This document shows, one piece after another, positions 1 through 12,618 of a DNA stretch of 64,000 bases (its first letter is position 1; each line of letters begins with the position of its first letter). Source of the DNA: Ciona intestinalis (Eukaryota > Chordata > Ascidiacea > Phlebobranchia > Cionidae). The stretch spans positions 944,914-1,008,913 of the forward strand of contig NC_020170.2 in NCBI RefSeq assembly GCF_000224145.3, in the 5' to 3' direction. A program made the position numbers and the translations under genes. The notes under the pieces are model-generated. The model saw only the letters and a list, made by a program, of their open reading frames with translations. It had not been told where the DNA came from and did no database searches.

Positions 1-436
1 GCTTGTACAGCATGTACCGCTTGTACCCCGCATGTACCGCATGTACCCGCTTGTAAACAGCATGTACCCGCTTGTACCCGCTTGTACCGCTTGTACCGCT
101 CTACCCGCTTGTACCGCATGTACCGCTTGTAGCCTACCCGCTTGTACCGCATGTACCCGCTTGTACAGCATGGACCGCATGTACCCGCTTGTACAGCATG
201 TACCGCTTGTACCCCGCATGTACCGCATGTACCCGCTTGTAAACAGCATGTACCCGCTTGTACCCGCTTGTACCGCTTGTACCGCCTACCCGCTTGTACC
301 GCATGTACCGCTTGTAGCCTACCCGCTTGTACCGCATGTACCCGCTTGTAAACAGCATGTACCCGCTTGTAAACAGCATGTACCGCATGCAGAGTCGTAG
401 AAACACCTATGGCTCTGCCCGCATGTACCCGCAAAA
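1..436. repeat. GTAC-rich satellite with 186-bp higher-order period
   Basis: The stretch is built from 9-10 bp units such as GCTTGTACCC and GCATGTACC, each carrying a GTAC palindrome. The order of unit variants at 1-186 repeats almost exactly from 187 onward, with a one-base difference near base 110, so this is a higher-order tandem array that probably continues left of the window. Open frames cross it on both strands only because the unit contains almost no stop codons. I do not consider it coding. Confidence 0.9.
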
Positions 437-728
437 TCCCGTATAGATTGTTATTATAGATTGTTATTGTTAGTGCTTACTCGATTTTCACCAAGAACAA
501 GAAACAAAACAGCATTAACTATCTAAATAAGTACGTTTTATAAATGTGTAGCCGTAAAGTCTGATGTTACAACATATTACATTGTTTGGTTAAAATAGCT
601 GACTTTATTCGCACTAAATACACGTATTAAACATGTAAGAGTTACTTCATAGGCCTACAATATACTTTATTTGAAAAGTATGCTGATGGTGTTGCATTCA
701 TACATGATGATTAGTAGCCTTTCTTATC

Positions 729-778
729 NNNNNNNNNNNNNNNNNNNNNNNNNNNNNNNNNNNNNNNNNNNNNNNNNN
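729..778. other. assembly gap (50 N)
   Basis: Exactly 50 N, which suggests a placeholder of unknown true size. The sequence on both sides is non-coding. Confidence 0.99.
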
Positions 779-1746
779 CCATACCTTGCGATGCGTCCTC
801 GGGTGCTGGGCTCGAGGAAGGTTTGCTCTGGCTTTCACGACAGCTAGTAGCAGCAGGCGTATTAGAAGTCGCATGAGGCACTTACTGTTATTTAAAACCA
901 ACTTGTTTCTACTTTCCGCTGTAATTCGATTTTACACTGAAAGTGTTATTTTTTTCGTTTTCCTTTTTTGTTAAGTTTTTACTTCAGCTTAGGTCGTAAA
1001 ACCAACTGTGTACTGTAAGGTTTGCGTACATCGTTACCCACCCTTTCGGTCTCCAGTATTTTAGTATTTTAGCGCTGCTTGCAGTGTTACCGCAGTTCCA
1101 GACCGCTGGTGAAACGATTTTGAACAATCTTGGAAAGTTCCATTAGGCTATTTGTCATTTTGCATTTTTTCTTATAAAAAGTTTTGAAACATTCAGTATG
1201 ACTAATTTGTGTCTCACTTCAACGCTTTTGTAATCTAAATTTTAAAACCTACCAAACTTCTGACACATTATATTATGGCCACATTATAACATGCATCATT
1301 CGCTTGTTTGTAGAAGACACCTTACGAAACTCCGCTCTGTCGATACCGTTTTGCAGTTCTGATTTGCTCGCTAAGACACCACATTATTATTGTTTGCGGT
1401 AGAACGAAGATAATAATGCATCACCGAACTTGTTTAGTATTGTTAATGTATTCGATTGCCTTTAAACCAGAAGTTAGTATGCTTTATTTGACACAGTTTG
1501 CAGTAACCGTAGTAAAGTTGCATAAATCAAGCCCTAACAGAACGTCGTAATCTCTCGATCATGTCTGAAACATGTTGCAGCTGTGAAAAAAAAATATACG
1601 AAAGTGCGGCTTGCAAGTTTGAGGTCCTAAGACTTAGCAAAAACGGGAAAATACAGTTAATAGAGCGGTATAGTATTGTTGTACCATAGTATACTGAAGT
1701 GATGGTACTGTAGTTCTTTGTATCCCAAGTAAATCACAATTTAACC

Positions 1747-1833
1747 TCCGGCGCCGTGGCACAGTTGCTTAGCGCGCATGCGAATAACCCAGAACCAGGG
1801 GTAATGGATTCAAGGCTCGTCGAAGTCGAGTAA
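1747..1833 (+). mobile_element. tRNA-derived SINE, head fragment
   Basis: It begins TCCGGCGCCGTGGCACAG and includes a B-box-like GGATTCAAGGC. The head matches that of the fuller SINE at 8167, but the body and tail are missing here. Confidence 0.7.
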
Positions 1834-2824
1834 ATTATCAGACATGTTGTAAAATCTATCGTTTTATAAGCAAGTTGCGTTGCATTCAACCTTGCCTGGT
1901 GAAGCATCCACTGTCGTTATAACAAAACCGATTTTAAACAACACGGGTACGCTCGCGAGGTATAACGTATGTAAAGTTGTAGATGATATTTTTTTGTCTT
2001 TTTAATCTGCATGTCTTTAAATTTCACAACTCATTGTTTGCGAATTGACCATTACGTCACTGCCCAAGTTACTCTGTCACACGCCTACGATGGAAAAGCA
2101 GCATCGAATCTAGTATGATTTTTAAAACATTGCAAGCACCCTAACCTATCAGCCATGGCGCTGCAGGATTACCATGCTAGGAAAATTACAATCTAATCTT
2201 GTTTGTGTATAATATAACCGACAGTATACAATATACACCCCTAAGTTTTTTGATGTTTATGCAGTTTATACTTCTACCGGGGTTACTCCAGGTCAAACCG
2301 CGTCACTCCACGCATGATTAAACAGGTATTTAGTAGTTGTGGTGGTGTTTGTTGTATGTTCGTTAGTAGCTTTTACAGAAGACCTGTTTTTGTTTATCCC
2401 GTTTGTGAAAAACAAGCTTTTGTCTAAAGCAGTAAGATATTGTGGATTAAGCTGTATTTTTCTATTACGATGAATCGATGGCTTACCCCAAAGTTTCTAT
2501 GCGTTTCTGTGTATTTAAAAAAATGACGTATCGCACATTATGTTTAGTAATACGAATACTTATATAATTATATAAGTTTATTGTTCCTAGATAACTACCA
2601 GTTAACTACAACATATAAAAATTTAAGTGTAAATTTCTGTAAAACACAGTGGGTACCAGTGTGTGCCGGATATACAGCTCGTACAGAGGTACAGCTTCTA
2701 TTTTATTTTGCGATTTGGCAAAGAATCAACCTGGAAGGACAAGATAGCTTGAACGAATTTTTTTCTCTTTTTCGAATTGCACAAAACCTCGTGTATGACG
2801 AAGAAAGGCTCTTCGAAGTATAGG

Positions 2825-5800
2825 ATGCAGGACCCAGTAAGTTGAATTAAACTGAATTATTTGGATTGTAGGATTAGTTTGAAAGTTTTAAGTGAAAAAA
2901 AATTATACTACTGTGGAGGTGTGCTTTTTAACCATGCTTATTTGCTTGCCTTTGTCATTAATGTATTACTTGTAGAAACACAGGTTTATGCTAGTTTGTC
3001 ATGTTTAAATCGATTCTATTTTGTCTTCTTATCATCAATTAACTGTTGCAGGTGCCGGGCATTGGAAAGCCAAGTGTTTATCATGCAGTGATTGTTATTT
3101 TCCTTGAATTCTTTGCATGGGGCCTGTTAACCACTCCTATGATTGATGTGAGTTGTGTACATTGTATTTAAGCTTAGCAAAGAAAACATTTAAAAGTATT
3201 GTTTGAAAGTTTAAAACCAAATCATATCACCACTTGTGCTTTTGCCAGTTGAGTATTTTTAATTGAATAATTTTTTATTGGGGAGGATATCATCTTCTCT
3301 TGCCCCACTGTATGAACACCGCTATATGATCTAGGAATAACCAAGTTCCTATGTTAAATTAGGCATCTGTTAGTATATCAGGGATTATGTTTGTTTGAAT
3401 TTTGACACACTGTATAAACATATCAAAATTCTAACTGCTTTTGCATTACATATTATAGCTTACTGCTAATCTGCTATCATCACTAATTTATTGTCCAATA
3501 GCTAGGAATCTTATTTAGCGATGCAATAGATTGGTACCTCTCTATTACACAATGGTGTATTTAGCAAATTTATTTAAACAACAGCAGGGTTGTAAAAGTT
3601 GTAAATCCGGACGGTGATCGTTTAATTTTATTGAAAATCCGGATGTAATATGTTTTTTATGTGCGTCTGTCACCCAAGCTACCAAATCTTGTTATAAAGC
3701 GTATTACTGACTATCACCACGACACCACAGTCTAGTGCGGGCGCCTGTGCGATAGAAACCGTTGTTAAAGCTGCGATCTAATGTTTTATGTTCGTCGCGT
3801 GTTCGTAATAATCAGCTAACGAAGTCGCTCGAGTAACAAACATTGCCGTGCTGCAATTTGACATTTTGCGCTTAATTGTTACGTCACATGTCTTATTGCA
3901 ACATAACTATTAACTATGACGTTTCATTACGTAACAATCGGGAGGAATGCCCACTGCCCAACGAACCACGTCCAACCCCGGAATGCCCACTGCCCAACGT
4001 ACCACGTCCAAGCTCGGCCGGGAAGATACTTTGTAATATCATATTACAATTTGCGTTGGTTCCAACTTACTGATAGCGTCGCTCCTCGCTCTTATATTTG
4101 CACCAATTAAAATTCACATAAACGCAATTTACCTGCATTTATTAAAGTTTAAACTATGCTTAAAATTATATCGGGATAAAACCAATAATAAGAATTATAG
4201 AAGCACATAAACCACAATTGTTATCTAAAATTTTAATAGTTTATCAAAGGTATTATGACGTAATCATCGTTACATTTTTAATCCACGATGAACGTGCGTA
4301 AAACTTTTCATTTGTTTCTACCGATTTAGATACGTCGTTTTAATAAATGTAATATCATTTAAATTCACCACATAGAGGTTCCATGTGACATGATTTGTGA
4401 CAAAATTAGTATAGTAGGTGTTAGGAAAATACATTTTTTTTAATGTTTGCACGAACCGTTTCGTCATTTTAGCTATTCGCCGTGTTTTCGCAATGTAACC
4501 GATGCGGTTAAAATAGAGCGCACGTTTATGTCGTCAATAAATACTGAACTAAGAAACCAAAGAGTATATTGTTGGCCGAACGTAAGAAAGTTGATCTTAA
4601 TATAAATAATAATTATTTCTACTAAAAAAATCCGGACGTTTTTCGACGATCCGGACGGTGACATTATCACTGAAAAAGGGGTATTTTTACAATCCTGAAC
4701 AACAGTAATAGTATAGTAATGTTAACGTTATTTTAAATTATGATGTTGACAAAAACAGTTTTGCAGCACACTAGTTTACTACAAAAATCTTACTATTAGT
4801 ATTGCCAACTTTACATCGGCATAATAAATCAGTTAACACTTATTATGGTAACATGAAATGAGTCAATTTGTATAATCTATTCTAAGTGATCACTGGTCGT
4901 GACAGTGTTATGACCACTCACTTCCACCAATAATCATAATATAGTAATTAACAACATAAATTACATAGTAATTAACACCAGTCTACTTTTTTAATATAGC
5001 GTTGGTTATCTATTTCCAAAACTAAATTAGTTACATTACAGCTGTTGCGAGACACGTTTGAGCACCACACTCTGTTAATAAATGGATTAATTCAAGGAAT
5101 AAAGGTTTGTTTGTTGGTGGTGTTTTTAATTTCACAGAATTTTTTTTTACTTCTACACAAATAAAATGTACAAGATAAATAACCTAGTTTAGTTTCATGG
5201 GAAATGGTTCAATTACAGGATGTATATTTTCCATCATTGTTTAAAGCTTGCATGAACAAACAGAAATAAGAAAAATGAGAGATAGTTCTTGTAGTTTTAG
5301 ATATTGTGATGATGCGATTAATGTAATTAATTTAATTCTTATTTACCTCCAGTATGCACAGCCAAATCAGTGGCAGCTTTGAATAAATCCCGCTATAACA
5401 AGGATGCAAATGAAATTTTCATCACAACATTCACATTTTTATAGTTTACCCAAACCAATTGTGCTTAGAAAGAATATTTTTAATGGGGGAACAATCCTGC
5501 CCGAGACCTGGGTGTCCAGTACTGATTAATGAATATAAATTATGCTTTAACAATATTTAAATTCCCCTTTTATTCAGGGTATCTTGTCGTTCCTGAGTGC
5601 CCCTTTACTTGGTGCGTTATCAGATGTATGGGGTCGCAAGTCATTCCTCCTACTTACTGTGTTCTTCACATGTGCTCCAATACCCCTCATGCAACTTTCA
5701 CCATGGTAAGCTTTAAGCTGGTTAGTGTAACTGTGCTTTTTGCTATAACTGAAAATGTTGTAAAATTTGTCTAGCAGGACATTTTATGCTTTAAAATTGC

Positions 5801-8800
5801 GTTTCAGCAGCTGTGTCATGAAAGGGTGTATGGGCCTACTGCATGTATTTTGCTTAAAGTGGGACAATGGGCAAACTCAGCCTCTCCATAGGACCTGACC
5901 TATATATAGAATATCCTCTCAGTTTAAAATGATAAATTTTACATTGTAGTAACATACAGTAGACTATATCCATTATATAGCCTATATATTAATTTATATA
6001 TATGCTTTATTTGATATTCATTGTTGGATAGTTTACAAAGGAAAACTTATAACATATGCCATTGTTATATCCCCATAGGCCCAATACTAATGTGTTTATT
6101 TGGCTTGTGAATTTAATTTAAACTTACCTGTGGCCTACAGTGTGTATCATTATCTTCCAGCAAGTTGTCGAACATTATGTTCAACAGATTCACACAGGTC
6201 AACTGGATAAGGCTGGCACCAATATTTAACACATAGTTAATGTTGACACTTCAACACACAATTCCCCCGTGCCAACTCATCTTGAGTTAATCAATAACCA
6301 CATGCTCCAAAATTGGAAATTTATCCCAACCACAAGTCATAGCAGCTGTCTAGGTGTTTTATTAATGTTCCAATTACCAAGAAATTCTCGTTTTAACTTT
6401 ATAGTTTTTGTCATTTTTTTTCGCCCCAAACATGAAACAAACATCTTAAGCAAATTACATCTAAAAATTAAGATTGATGCATTTATACCCTCAGACAAAA
6501 TCCAATAGAAACACCAATGTTATGCTTTTCAGGTGGTTTTTCGCAATGACTTCATTATCAGGCATGTTTGCTGTTACCTTCTCCATTGTGTTTGCCTATG
6601 TAGCTGATATCACTGAAGAAGTGAATAGAAGTACAGCGTACGGACTAGTGAGTTGTATTGTTTAAATATAAAACCAGACACTAGTTCCATTTACTTGTGT
6701 AGTAGGAAAAGGGAAATTTAAATTGTTTCAATATAATTCTAATGATTTGTCAGTTGTCATTTACCATACAATCATCCCAACTTAAATGAATGAGTAGATA
6801 CCATTACATTCTGCCATTAACTAATGTTTCTTTCCTTCTCTGTATTATCTTTAACATGTTATTTTATACCAACTATCATACTTTTGCATAAATAATCGAA
6901 GAACGAAAATAGTATCTTGCTCTGTCTATCAAAGTTACAAACATACAAATGTTAACGCTGCTGTTATTTAAAAAATGATCTATGTTTTGTGATCTGTTAA
7001 AGTGTAAATACCCTGTGACTACTAAACCCCCAAAACAGTTGGTTGGTTTAATTTTGTTTATCAGTGGTGCTAATAACATATCTACAAGCGATCTTTTATG
7101 TTTGTATAGGTATCGGCCACTTTCGCAGCAAGTCTTGTCACAAGTCCAGCTATTGGAACATACCTTAGCAGAGCATATGGTGAGGCAGCTGTGGTAGCAT
7201 TAGCCACTGCCATTGCAGCTTTCGATGTGTGTTTCATCCTCGTTGCTGTACCTGAATCCTTCCCAGAGAAACTGCGGCCAAAATCTTGGGAGTCTCAGGT
7301 TTCGTGGGAGCAAGTTGATCCATTTGGGGTGAGTGATCCCTCTTGTTAATTACCCTTGCCCCAATGCCCCACACTTGTTTACTTTTAAACTAAATTTTAA
7401 AGAATACCTGCGGTACTCTCAACTGCAGCTATTTTTCCAGGTTAAATTGCCATTGTTAGTTTTACAACACCATTAGTAAAGTTCTACATAGCATAAACTA
7501 AAGTATAAAGCAGTTATACCCTTGTGTGCAACTCACTTCAGTTCCTGTTATGATTTGCTTTGAATGATTGTCCTTACTGACAAAACTTTTTATGTGATAA
7601 CAAACACAAAAACTAAACCTGCCACTGTAAATATTGCATCATTCAGTTAATGCTATTGTCAGTAGTAGCCATAGGCATTGTAAAACCAACATAACTTCTC
7701 TACCTTCTGAAGTTCATTAGTTGAATATAACACTTTTCGAAACGATTGTGTAAAATCTATTAAGTAAAACATATTATGTTGGAACTATAAAAATGATATA
7801 TATTTTTTTTATTACAAAATCAAAACACAAGCGGGAAAAACATATGTTAATAAATTTAACAGCAAGGCTGAGGGGTGTACGTGTGTATTTTCAAAATAAA
7901 AACCTGACAATTAAAAACTACTACCGGCCTTAGAAAATTAGATTCTTTTGCTGTCCTTTAAAACCTTCTGTTTTTTAAATTGTAATATTATTTTAATACT
8001 TAATAATGTGTATTTAAACTCTGCAGGCATTAAAAAATATTGGCCAAGACAAGACCCTGCTGTTGGCATGCACAGCTGTCTTTCTATCCTATCTTCCTGA
8101 AGCTGGACAGTACTCATGTATAGTTCTCTACCTGAGACATGTAAGTGTACAATGGGGTATAACAGGTCCGGCGCCGTAGCATGGTGGTTAGCACGCCTGC
8201 CTGTAGCCCAAAGGTAATGGGTTCAAGGTTCGACGCTGCTACCATTGTGGGCGAATGTGTCCTTTGGCAAGACACTTAACGGCAATTGTGGTCACTAATG
8301 AGTTGTCCAAATTATAAGCCATACGTAAGAAAGATGAAAAAAATCCCCCCTCCCAAAAAAAAACACCTGCAAAGTAACATACATGGTAACTCGTAATCTG
8401 GCACGAGGTGTTAAACTCTTGTGATATGTGTCGTTTTTCTGTCACGCAAGGGTAAAGTAAGTGACATTCATTCAACAGTTTATACAGCTTAAACTTCCTT
8501 AACAAAATAAAGATAGGAATGATTTTAGCCGTATATAGTCTAAGGTCTGACATGTTCTTGAATACTCTCCTCACTGCATGAAAGTGGCTTTAAGGCGAGG
8601 ATGTGAGTGAGGTTTTACATTAGGTATTTGTGGGAAAACTTTTCCACATTGTGCGAGGATTTGTTAGAGTTTTTCAGTTTTACATTAACTTCCGTACCTG
8701 TAGTTTTTTAGTTTTTGCATGTATTGCTATTCATAGGTGTATGGTGGGTGGTTTAACTATGGTCTAACCATAGATTGCATTTAATCACTAGTGTTTTACA

Positions 8801-11624
8801 TTAATTACAAGATACTATGCGTAAAGCAGCGAACTTCAGAACCTAGTAATGTGTTAACTGGAATTAGATAGAACATCAAATAACTTGGAATAATTATTAA
8901 TTAATTAGACCAACAATTTTTCAGGTTATTGGCTTCAGTGATGAGAAGGTGGCTTCATACATAGCAGTAGTTGGTGTATTATCCATAGTCACACAGACTG
9001 CTATCCTTACACTGCTGTTTCAGACTGTTGGAAACAGAAACACCATCATAATGGGTCTCTCGTTCCAAATTGGTCAATTAATATGTTATGCATTTGGCAA
9101 AGTTGAATGGTAAGAAGGTTTTTTTGTGATACTTTCATTACTATTTCCCAAGTGTTGGTACAAAGGTGTTGTTTACTATTTAATTTGTGAACTTTAATGC
9201 AAAAGCTGTATTGTTAACAATGAACATATTTTACATAGTATTATATGTCTTTATGTGCTACAAATATTGGTCCCATGCACATCATCACAACTTTATTTAT
9301 AATTTTAAAAGACATCAGGGCTGACATCCTTTCACATCTTAATATTTAAACTCAGAAATATGTTCATATTTAAAATGAAACAGCTTAACTCATACAAAAC
9401 TAATAAAACCCCAAATCTACATTTGATACATTGCACTAGTACTTCTATGCATATTTCTTCTGGGTAAGATGGCTAGTTCTATTTGGCTCTAATAACTTCC
9501 TTCCTGTAAAGAGCCATGATAGCTAACTAATCCTCACCTTATTATTATAATACAGGATGATGTGGTTAGCAGGATGTTTGGCTGCTTTGTCCAGTATAAA
9601 CTATCCCTCACTCAGTTCACTTGTATCCACTATATCCAGTAGTGAACAACAAGGTAAAATGTTTTGTTCGGACTTACAGGATGTCTCCTATACATTGTAG
9701 TAGTAGAACCACTTATACATTACATTACAAACCATACAAAAATATGTAACAGAAATGTGTGGGAATTGAAACAGATATTCTCTGATACGCACAATTCCCA
9801 CTACTGTAGTATGAAGTTATTTAAAATCATTTTGCAACTAATATGGCCTCGTACGTGAGTACGTCATACTTTTTTTCTGTGTTAATGGTTGTCCACATGC
9901 TGTGCTGCGATTGTGTGCCCAGCCATAAATATCACATGTCATGTTAATGTATGTACCAGTCACAAACAGAACGTAGTCTTAGGTCTGTTCATTTATAATT
10001 GATGAATGAGTTATTTATTGGGTATCATAGTGTGTTGGTTCGAGATAATTTTATAGGTGATTTTGGTTGAGATAGATCCTAGATTTACTTAAATGTTAAA
10101 AGACTCAACCCATAAAACAGTTATTATGAATTTACCTTTTACAAGCATATTTAAAATGAATTTTAATTTTTTCCGCTCATGTTTTCAAACATCTATAATC
10201 CCAACATTTAGAGAAAAAAAAGTTAAAACTTCCGATCCAGAATATCGACCATCGAATCACAGGGTTAAGAACCACTGTCCTACAATAAAACAACATGTTA
10301 CGAATCATTTTTAAAAATCCATTCACCCTAGGTGTTGTGCAAGGTATGGTTACCGGTATTCGTGGACTATGCAATGGTTTAGGACCAGCCATGTTTGGTC
10401 TCGCCTTCCACATATTTCATGTCCAACTTGATCCTGGTCCAAGCCAATCAGCGGAGGACCAGGACCTGATTGTAGGAAACAATTCGGAAATTGGTCTTCC
10501 TCTTCCTACAAACCCAGAGGTGAGTTTTTGTTGCTATGAGAGCAGTGCACGAAGGATTTCTTTGTGTATGTTGAGCAGTTTGTTAACGTCGCATTTACTT
10601 TATTCTACTCTTTCATGATTTACATTCCTTTATATTTAGATTAAAAATCAAATTTGTCCTGGAACTGCCAAACTACTGGTATGCAGGTGTTATTAATGGG
10701 CTTATAGTTTCTTTGCCATGTGCCAATCTTGAGTTTAAATTTATTTAAAGCGGTGAAGGTGTGTGTGTTCTTACTTGTAATTTGTATGGGTTGGGAAATC
10801 TGTAATTTATACTTGGTGCATGTGAATATTATTTAATTCTTTGTTTGTCTGTTGGTTTCATAAAGTAGATCCTACATGTCCTGCAACGGGTTGCTTTGCT
10901 TTCGTAAAACTTTATTTTATCTTCTTTTTCTTTTCACGCAACACTATTTTTCATTCATAAAAATGGCAGTACATATGTTTAACTATAACATTTTATTTAT
11001 ATAAAGATTATTTAGAAAAGTGTAAATTTGTAATCTTATATAGTTTTATGCTTTAGGCTTTATTCAGTATCATTATGTACCTTGTGAGTTTCAGGGAATG
11101 GGGGCATAATTTTGTTTATTTATCATTTTAACTGAATAATTTTCTTTTTTCACATTTGAGTTAAACAGGCATTTTAATGTAGAGTGGAATTACAATTAAA
11201 TGCTTGAAGAGCCCTAGATTTATTCACGTTTTTTTTTTATTTCAGACCAAACCTTAGACCTATTTTTACAAAATTTTGTTTGGTAAATTTTTTAGTGTAA
11301 TTTTTTAGTGTAGACCTTAAATACACATGAAAACTTTTTCTGCAGACAATTTTGCCAGGACCTCCATTTCTCTTTGGAGCCTTCACTGTGATAATGGCAA
11401 TGTTAATTGCCTTCTTCATTCCAAGAAATATCCAAAATCCATACCGCCAAGTGTCAACCAAAGACAGTGACTCGCAGCTAAATGAGGGGAATGCGCTTGT
11501 CTCTGTGAGTGGTTGTTCTTCAAAACACCGCACAGCACGAACTAATAAAAAGAACGATTATGCTAAAATGTCGGACTCCGACGATGGAATTACTATACTC
11601 AATCCCGACGAGAGTATATTATAG
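2825..11624 (+). CDS. MFSD14: MFSD14 (HIAT1) major facilitator superfamily transporter
   Basis: Predicted 12-helix membrane transporter orthologous to vertebrate MFSD14A/B, the hippocampus-abundant-transcript family. The substrate is not established in the family. Exons: 2825-2836, 3052-3147, 5042-5104, 5578-5705, 6533-6647, 7110-7328, 8027-8140, 8925-9109, 9556-9653, 10332-10519 and 11346-11624. All boundaries are GT-AG and in phase, giving 498 aa against about 490 in human. The first helix segment (HAVIVIFLEFFAWGLLT), the MFS loop motif (GALSDVWGRK), FAYVADIT, LSYLPEAGQYS and GIRGLCNGLGPA are strongly conserved. The last exon ends in a hydrophilic, charged cytoplasmic tail. The first exon is inferred: ATG plus three codons before a perfect GTAAGT donor, in frame with exon 2. 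This makes the N-terminus about 30 residues shorter than in vertebrates, so an earlier start is possible. An AATAAA lies at 12181. Intron 7 carries a SINE and intron 2 a hAT element. Confidence 0.94.
3585..4697. mobile_element. non-autonomous hAT element, copy 1 (1113 bp)
   Basis: The left end CAGGGTTGTAAAA and right end TTTTTACAATCCTG are inverted repeats. The flanks carry a perfect 8-bp duplication, AACAACAG, at 3577-3584 and 4698-4705, which is typical of hAT elements. There is no transposase-length frame. The outer ~370 bp on the left and ~320 bp on the right match copy 2 at 19219; the centre differs. A 36-bp tandem duplication starts at 3944 (second unit at 3980). It sits in MFSD14 intron 2. 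Confidence 0.9.
8167..8475 (+). mobile_element. composite SINE, near full length
   Basis: A tRNA-like head begins TCCGGCGCCGTAGCATGG and contains a B box in GGGTTCAAGGTTCGA. A middle segment has the conserved phrase GGCAAGACACTTAACGG. An A-rich stretch follows, then a second conserved module (from CAAAGTAACATACATGG) and a short ATTC tail. This copy links the head and tail modules that occur separately elsewhere in the window. It sits in MFSD14 intron 7. Confidence 0.85.
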
Positions 11625-12618
11625 CTCTAAATATTAGTTAAATTTAACATTGGTTTCAATCTCTTAAAAATGCAGTTTGTAAGTTTAAGTGGAGTTTTAT
11701 CAACAACTGTTTATGGAGCTTGCTTTTTTCCAACGCAAATTTTTAATTCTCAAATTTTCAAGCTGCAAAAAAGCAGATTTTTTTCTTCTCTTGTAACTGC
11801 TTAGTTACTTGGTCTCACTTTTGCTATACAGTGTATGGTATCCCAACTAAACCAGCTGAATGTGTTTAGGTTAACAGTGTTCCTTTTTTGTTACTAGTTC
11901 ATGTTCCACAGGGTATTTCATACTCAGTATGCTCCAATGTATTTCTCAACACTTGCATTATACTTTATGGTCAAAGTGTCAAATAACATCCACATTACTT
12001 GATTTGCAATTTTCCTGAGCCTTTCTTGCCTTGGTAGTTGCTTTCCAAGCTCTTTAATTGAGAAAACTAAAAATCTGCAGTTGCCTTTACTGGCTACATG
12101 TTTACTTTCTGATTGGTGCATGGACTAGAGTTTTATGTTTAACATAGGACATACACTGACTGCATAGGATGCAATCGTGCAATAAACAAAGAGTTTGACA
12201 ACTTGTCACTTAATTCTGAACAGATTAGTAGCGTAAATTGAATTTTTATTGTTCAAGCCATTTGCCTAATTTCCAAGGGCTTTTGTTGTTATAGGATCTA
12301 TTTGGATAAAGAAGGTGATACCTTTATTGCTATTCTAAAGTTTTTAGACACGACTTCAAAACTGTTAAAATTTTGTACATGTTAAGGGCACAAGTTAAAA
12401 ACAATGTGCGGCTCGTTTCATTTAAACCTACTTTAATATTAACTAGATAATGTTGGGTATTAACTAACGTTTGTTTGTTCATTGCTGCACATTTGTTTGC
12501 TCTTTGCAAATGCTAATAGAAAATTCTCAAATGTTTGTGTTTGATTTACTTCTGTTGTATGGCTCTATGTATGGCTTTATGTATGGCTCTATGTATGGCT
12601 CTATACATTCGAAACCGA
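11625..12618. other. MFSD14 3' UTR and spacer
   Basis: There is no coding exon. An AATAAA at 12181-12186 is a plausible MFSD14 polyadenylation signal, about 560 nt after the stop. The rest is AT-rich, with the short TATGGCTC repeat just before the next gene. Confidence 0.6.
12557..12605. repeat. short tandem repeat, unit about TATGGCTCTATG
   Basis: Four imperfect copies of a 12-bp unit lie directly before the proposed start codon of the MIF4G-only gene, so they are probably in its leader. Confidence 0.8.

Larger units (their letters stand above)
437..2824. other. non-coding stretch upstream of MFSD14
   Basis: I see no convincing exon here. The stretch holds the first assembly gap (729-778) and a SINE head fragment (1747-1833). 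An 80-codon open frame at 2581-2823 ends two bases before the proposed MFSD14 start codon. It has no recognisable domain and is more likely 5' untranslated or promoter sequence. Confidence 0.6.

Noticed and set aside
32-406. Overlapping open frames of 69-122 codons on both strands
   Set aside because: They are by-products of a satellite whose short unit lacks stop codons in several frames; composition is purely repetitive.
1-436. Possible CRISPR-like array
   Set aside because: Repeats are contiguous, without unique spacers, and the genome is animal.
1747-1833. Candidate tRNA gene (A- and B-box-like motifs), also at 8167
   Set aside because: No cloverleaf can be drawn with a sound anticodon arm, and the same head is shared with SINE bodies, so these are SINE heads.
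8239-8574. 111-codon minus-strand open frame
   Set aside because: It lies almost wholly within the composite SINE.
11625-12618. Operon between MFSD14 and the PAIP1-like gene
   Set aside because: About 1 kb of spacer with its own poly(A) signal; ascidian operons as I know them have very short spacers.
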